Shown piece after piece: positions 60,591 through 64,000 of a stretch of 64,000 nt of DNA. How positions within the stretch are numbered: position 1 is the stretch's first letter; each line of letters starts with the position of its first letter. The notes under the pieces were generated by a model. It saw only the letters and a list, made by a program, of their open reading frames with translations. It made no database searches and had not been told where the DNA came from. Both the position numbers and the translations under genes were made by a program. The DNA comes from Cokeromyces recurvatus (Eukaryota; Mucoromycota; Mucoromycetes; Mucorales; Mucoraceae). The stretch spans positions 1-64,000 of the forward strand of contig NW_026251441.1 of NCBI RefSeq assembly GCF_025118155.1, read 5' to 3'.

Positions 60591-61590
60591 TTATGATTGT
60601 AGTCGTCCTTACAACTAAGTTAATAGAAATAAACCATCATTGATTACATAATAAAGAGGTTATTCAAATAAAACTAGTATATTGAACTTCATAGCATAAT
60701 CTTCATTCTACTTTCAGTTTTAATAATAGACATTGTTAGAGTATTCGAGCATTAATAATTATTATATGCATTGTACTATGTATTAATTAGAATTCAATCA
60801 CATAATTACTTATATAAGTTATACATATTATATATGTTGTGGTTTAGGTAAGTTTAAGAATAAAAATATAAATAAAAGATGTTTTGATAGCAAAAAGTTA
60901 AAGAAAGAGAAAAAGCAAAAGACAAGTCTGTGAAAACTTCGTGTAGTTTTTATTGAAAATAATAATACAAAAATTGTACTCCGAAAAATTATGTGAAAAT
61001 GTAAAGGGTTATTTATATGTTTTTGCAAGGTAAGTGATATTAATAGAACTATGATTTGGATAAGCAAATATTGCTCTAATAAAGCATTAGTCATAAATAT
61101 TTTCTCCGAATAATTCTGCCTACAATAAGATCTATTTTTATTCTTTTCTGCCTGAGCTGTCGCTGTTACTAAAAATATTAAATTATTATTTCTGGGGTAA
61201 GCGACGCGTCAATATTAATTCACAGTGAATATGTCAGCTATAGCAATACCAATTATTTATATGCTACTATTATTATTATCCTATAAGATATTATTACATA
61301 ACAATATTTATCTTTATAGCTGTCTATATAATATGTATGACTTATAAATAATTATGTAATTGAATATAACAGTCATAATCCTATTGAATTATTATTATTA
61401 CATAATATAATGTATATAATTATTTTTAATGCTCGAATACTCAAACAATGACTATTATTAAAACTGAAAGTAGAATGAAGATTATGCTATGAAGCGCGAT
61501 ATATTAGTCTTATTTGAATAACCTCTTTATTATATAATAAATGATGGTTTATTTCTATTAACTTAATTATAAAGGCTACTACAATCACAA
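60591..61590. mobile_element. ~1 kb element with ~240 bp terminal inverted repeats, no transposase
   Basis: 60591-60836 is an approximate reverse complement of 61323-61590. Paired landmarks: TGATTGTAGT at the outer ends, GTTAATAGAAATAAACCATCA, AATAAAGAGGTTATTCAAATA, TTCATAGCATAATCTTCATTC, TACTTTCAGTTTTAATAATAG, GTATTCGAGCATTAA, and GAATATAACAGTCATA/ATTCAATCACATAATTA near the inner border. The ~490-bp middle is unique but matches 2311-2690. No protein frame is convincing. The long TIRs and non-coding middle suggest a non-autonomous (MITE-like) element or a relic with inverted LTR-like ends. No target-site duplication was obvious. Confidence 0.8.
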
Positions 61591-62413
61591 CAAAAGAAAT
61601 AAAACAGAAATAAAAGAAAACAGACAGAAGAAGTACGTTGAGACTTGTCAATAAATCTTTATTAAGGGTTAAGTTCAATTATAATTATAATTGTAATTCT
61701 TTTTTCAAGTATATGAAATAAGGATTAATAATGTAAGAGTATTTATATGTTTTGTGAATAAGGATGATGAGTAATAAGAAGATAGAAATATAACAAATTA
61801 TATTTGATAATATAATTATAGAATGATTACTAAGAGTTATAATTATAGATTCATGTCTTTTGTATATATTTATTTTTATAACTAATACGTGTATTCTGAG
61901 TAGAATCAATTATTACGCGTATTTGTATTATTCTTAGTTTACCCCAGTTTAACTTGTATAGAGTTATTTTTATAAATTTATAAATCTATATTCAGCAGAA
62001 CAATAATAGAAGAAAGTATATTTTTAGATGCAAGACTTTTATTAATTATTTTTTCTATACAAGAGTAAATATAGTAAATATTTCTATAGACAGAATTATC
62101 ATATAAATGCACTATATACTCTATTATGACTATTTATCTTATTGAATTAAGTTATAAATCTTAAAACCAGGACAATCACAGACTTGTCTTTTCTTTTTTC
62201 TCTTTCATTATCTTTTTCAGTCAAAACAAATATAAATGTTGTTCGAACATTCGAAAGCAAACGTTGATAAAAATATAAATTTTAAAAGTTAACCAATTAT
62301 TTGCAAACAGTCTATACAATGGAAATACCAAATATATAGTTTAACCGATGTGACTGCTTTTTTGTAATAACTTATCTATGTAGTTTATTTATAGATTTCC
62401 AAAACACGAAAAA
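61591..62413. other. Intergenic region with a short inverted copy of the element's purine-rich module
   Basis: At about 62175-62235 the reverse strand repeats GAAAGAGAAAAAAGAAAAGA and CAAGTCTGTG, also found at 2330-2362 and 60900-60932. No gene seen. Confidence 0.6.
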
Positions 62414-62485
62414 GCCTAGCTAGCTCAATCGGTAGAGCGTGAGACTCTTAATCTCAAGGTTGGGGGTTCGACCCCCCGTTGGGCT
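62414..62485 (+). tRNA. trnK-CUU: tRNA-Lys (anticodon CUU), no intron
   Basis: Acceptor stem GCCTAGC pairs with GTTGGGC, D-arm GCTC/GAGC, anticodon stem TGAGA/TCTCA with loop CTCTTAA and anticodon CTT. T stem GGGGG/CCCCC leaves a 6-base loop TTCGAC, one shorter than normal, because the run has six C instead of the seven expected. A T-rich run follows at 62489-62510, suitable as a Pol III terminator. A missing C in a homopolymer is the likeliest explanation. Confidence 0.92.
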
Positions 62486-62908
62486 TCCTTTTTGTTTTTT
62501 CTCTGTTCTGCGTTTTGTTTTTTATTTTGTGAAACTCTGTAGAATATTGGAATCGATTTTTAATAAATCAAATTTACAAATGTATTGTGTTTTTTATTAG
62601 ATAGTGACAACAGCAATTTCAGTGAATCATTATAAATTATAATAGAAGATATTTATTCATATATGTATTATTATTTTTTTCTTTATTTATTAATGCATCA
62701 TTTTTTATTCTATTCTATTTTATTTTTCTACAGATGCGTAAACAACGAATTAGGACTAAATAAAAGTTAATATCTATATTTTCAAATGGTAATAACATTA
62801 AGTATCAGACAAAATGATATAAGGTTTATAAAAAGTGTTATATGCAGTAAAAAAATTTTAATGCGTCTAATTTGAAGAATAGTCCTGTTCTCAGTTTCTG
62901 ATTATTCA

Positions 62909-62963
<55 letters not shown>

Positions 62964-63249
62964 AAATCCTTTATTATGAAGTTAAAATTTATTTACTAGT
63001 AGTTATGATGATTGAAATAGTTGTTGTTGATTGTTTTTTTGTGTGGATTTATTAATGAACTTGGCCTGGGGAATAACTATCTTCATTAAGCAAAAAAAAT
63101 ATGGGAGAGAACATAAGTAAAAGTTCATTATTATCTCCTATATATAAAGAACACTCCTAAATTTACATAAGGTAACAATTATATATAAATGAGTATAATA
63201 CTTTGTTCTTTTTTTTTTTTTTCTTCTTTCTTTCGTTATATATCAGAAA
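62486..63249. other. Intergenic region with a 52-bp poly(A) tract
   Basis: The A tract is at 62910-62961. A T-rich tract (63210-63232) precedes the next gene. No other feature. Confidence 0.6.
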
Positions 63250-63939
63250 ATGACTATTGCTGCCTTTAATTCACCATATTATTTAGCAAAAGTCAAAAGC
63301 AATACAAATTTAATAGATAAAATAAAACTAGAACAATCAAAGATAGAGGAGCAACTAGCAATTGAATATATTAATGAAGCACTTAATTTAAACATTTCTC
63401 TAGGAGAATTACAGCAAAAATTAAAAGATGGGGTTATTTTATGCAAGTAAAGTTATAAACACACGCTTTTGACAGTCTTATTAATATTTATGTAGTCTTG
63501 TAAATTATATTTGTCCTGGTACAATAAAGATGGTTGGTCAAAAAAAGGATTTATCATTTATTCAGGTAATAAATAGATGTCTTTATTATTTGGCCTTATC
63601 TAACTTTATACATATATGTGTATATAGATTGATAATATTTCTCGATTTTTACAAGGAGCTAAACAGGTAATCAATATTTAGGAGCTATTCATGGAACATT
63701 TCTTAAATATATGACATAGCTTGGAATACCAAATGAACAATTATTTCAACCAGATGATTTATATAATGGAAAGGATATGTCTTCAGTAAGTTTATGACAA
63801 AAATGATAATATTTATTTAATGTTCTCTTTATAGGTTATCCATACAATATTAACATTGGCTGAGAAAACTACATCCTTAAATAAGGAGAAAAGTAGCAAA
63901 GGTAAAAAGAAAAAAAGAAAAAAGCCCGAAATTACTTAA
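63250..63939 (+). CDS. Small calponin-homology protein (transgelin/Scp1-like)
   Basis: Actin-binding single CH-domain protein. Five exons (63250-63446, 63496-63565, 63628-63666, 63720-63785, 63835-63939) give 158 aa. The CH helices read EQLAIEYINEALNLNIS, LQQKLKDGVILCNLVNYICPG, DLSFIQIDNISRFLQGAKQLG, LFQPDDLYNGKDMSSVIHTI, a calponin/transgelin pattern. The tail KGKKKKRKKPEIT is strongly basic. An alternative donor (AAAG/GTAAAAAG at 63901) could splice to exons beyond the window, so the stop at 63939 may not be the real end. Confidence 0.8.
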
Positions 63940-64000
63940 GGAGACATTTAACAAAATACAAGTTTAGATAAACAGGATATTAAGATTGATAAACATGTTG

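Noticed and set aside
60828..61909. Phe/Leu/Ile-rich minus-strand frames in and next to the inverted-repeat element
   Set aside because: They follow AT-rich repeat DNA, look like chance hydrophobic frames, and are not conserved in the copy at 2.3-3.0 kb.
1..64000. CRISPR array or bacterial operon
   Set aside because: No direct repeat/spacer series and all genes have spliceosomal introns, so the DNA is eukaryotic.

Overview
The window looks like nuclear DNA from an early-diverging filamentous fungus, most likely Mucorales/Mucoromycota. The reasons are an AT-rich background, many short GT-AG introns of about 45-90 bp with TAG acceptors, very long poly(A)/poly(T) tracts, DD34E Tc1-like transposons, and compact housekeeping genes of fungal type. 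Species cannot be named from the sequence. Nothing here is bacterial: there are no operons, and neighbouring genes only share short intergenic promoters.

Layout. 1-10.9 kb is repeat-rich and gene-poor: the N-terminus of an unidentified protein at the left edge, a half copy of an inverted-repeat element (about 2.3-3.0 kb), a decayed DDE transposase (3.0-3.8 kb), exon-like remnants of an unidentified minus-strand gene (5.5-7.1 kb), and two nearly identical Tc1-like elements head to head (7383-8836 and 9039-10696) that share the same frameshift and stop. 10.9-32.2 kb is a dense block: CstF-64 (RNA15), SND2/TMEM208, a tomosyn/Sro7 protein, eIF3a, Snu23/ZMAT2, Sly1, a type I metacaspase, CHMP7 and a type I DnaJ of the Ydj1 class. 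32.7-49.4 kb continues: ELF1, snurportin-1, proteasome beta6 and beta5 as a divergent pair, Eme1, Pex5, an HSD17B10-type dehydrogenase, a COX17-like first exon, Imp4, a Pof1-type nucleotidyltransferase, and a large kelch-repeat membrane protein. 49.4-54.3 kb is mostly intergenic with one low-complexity protein and a possible LINE remnant. 54.3-58.2 kb holds SARNP/Tho1, the Nta1 amidase and Prp46/PLRG1. 58.2-63.2 kb is gene-poor, with a ~1 kb inverted-repeat element and a tRNA-Lys(CUU). The right edge carries a small calponin-homology protein.

The genes serve general cell functions rather than one pathway: mRNA 3' end formation, splicing and snRNP import (CstF-64, Snu23, Prp46, snurportin, Tho1), membrane traffic and ESCRT (Sly1, tomosyn, CHMP7, SND2), protein turnover (beta5, beta6, Nta1, metacaspase, Ydj1), translation and ribosome biogenesis (eIF3a, Imp4), peroxisome/mitochondrion (Pex5, HSD10, COX17) and DNA repair (Eme1).

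The most unusual items are the kelch propeller fused to a membrane module that looks like a two-helix, cysteine-containing DEG/ENaC-type channel unit; the head-to-head transposon pair able to form a long hairpin transcript; three genes whose first coding exon is only the ATG; a GC-AG intron in snurportin; and a dispersed inverted-repeat element with no recognised transposase. Exon borders were placed by hand from splice signals and reading frame.
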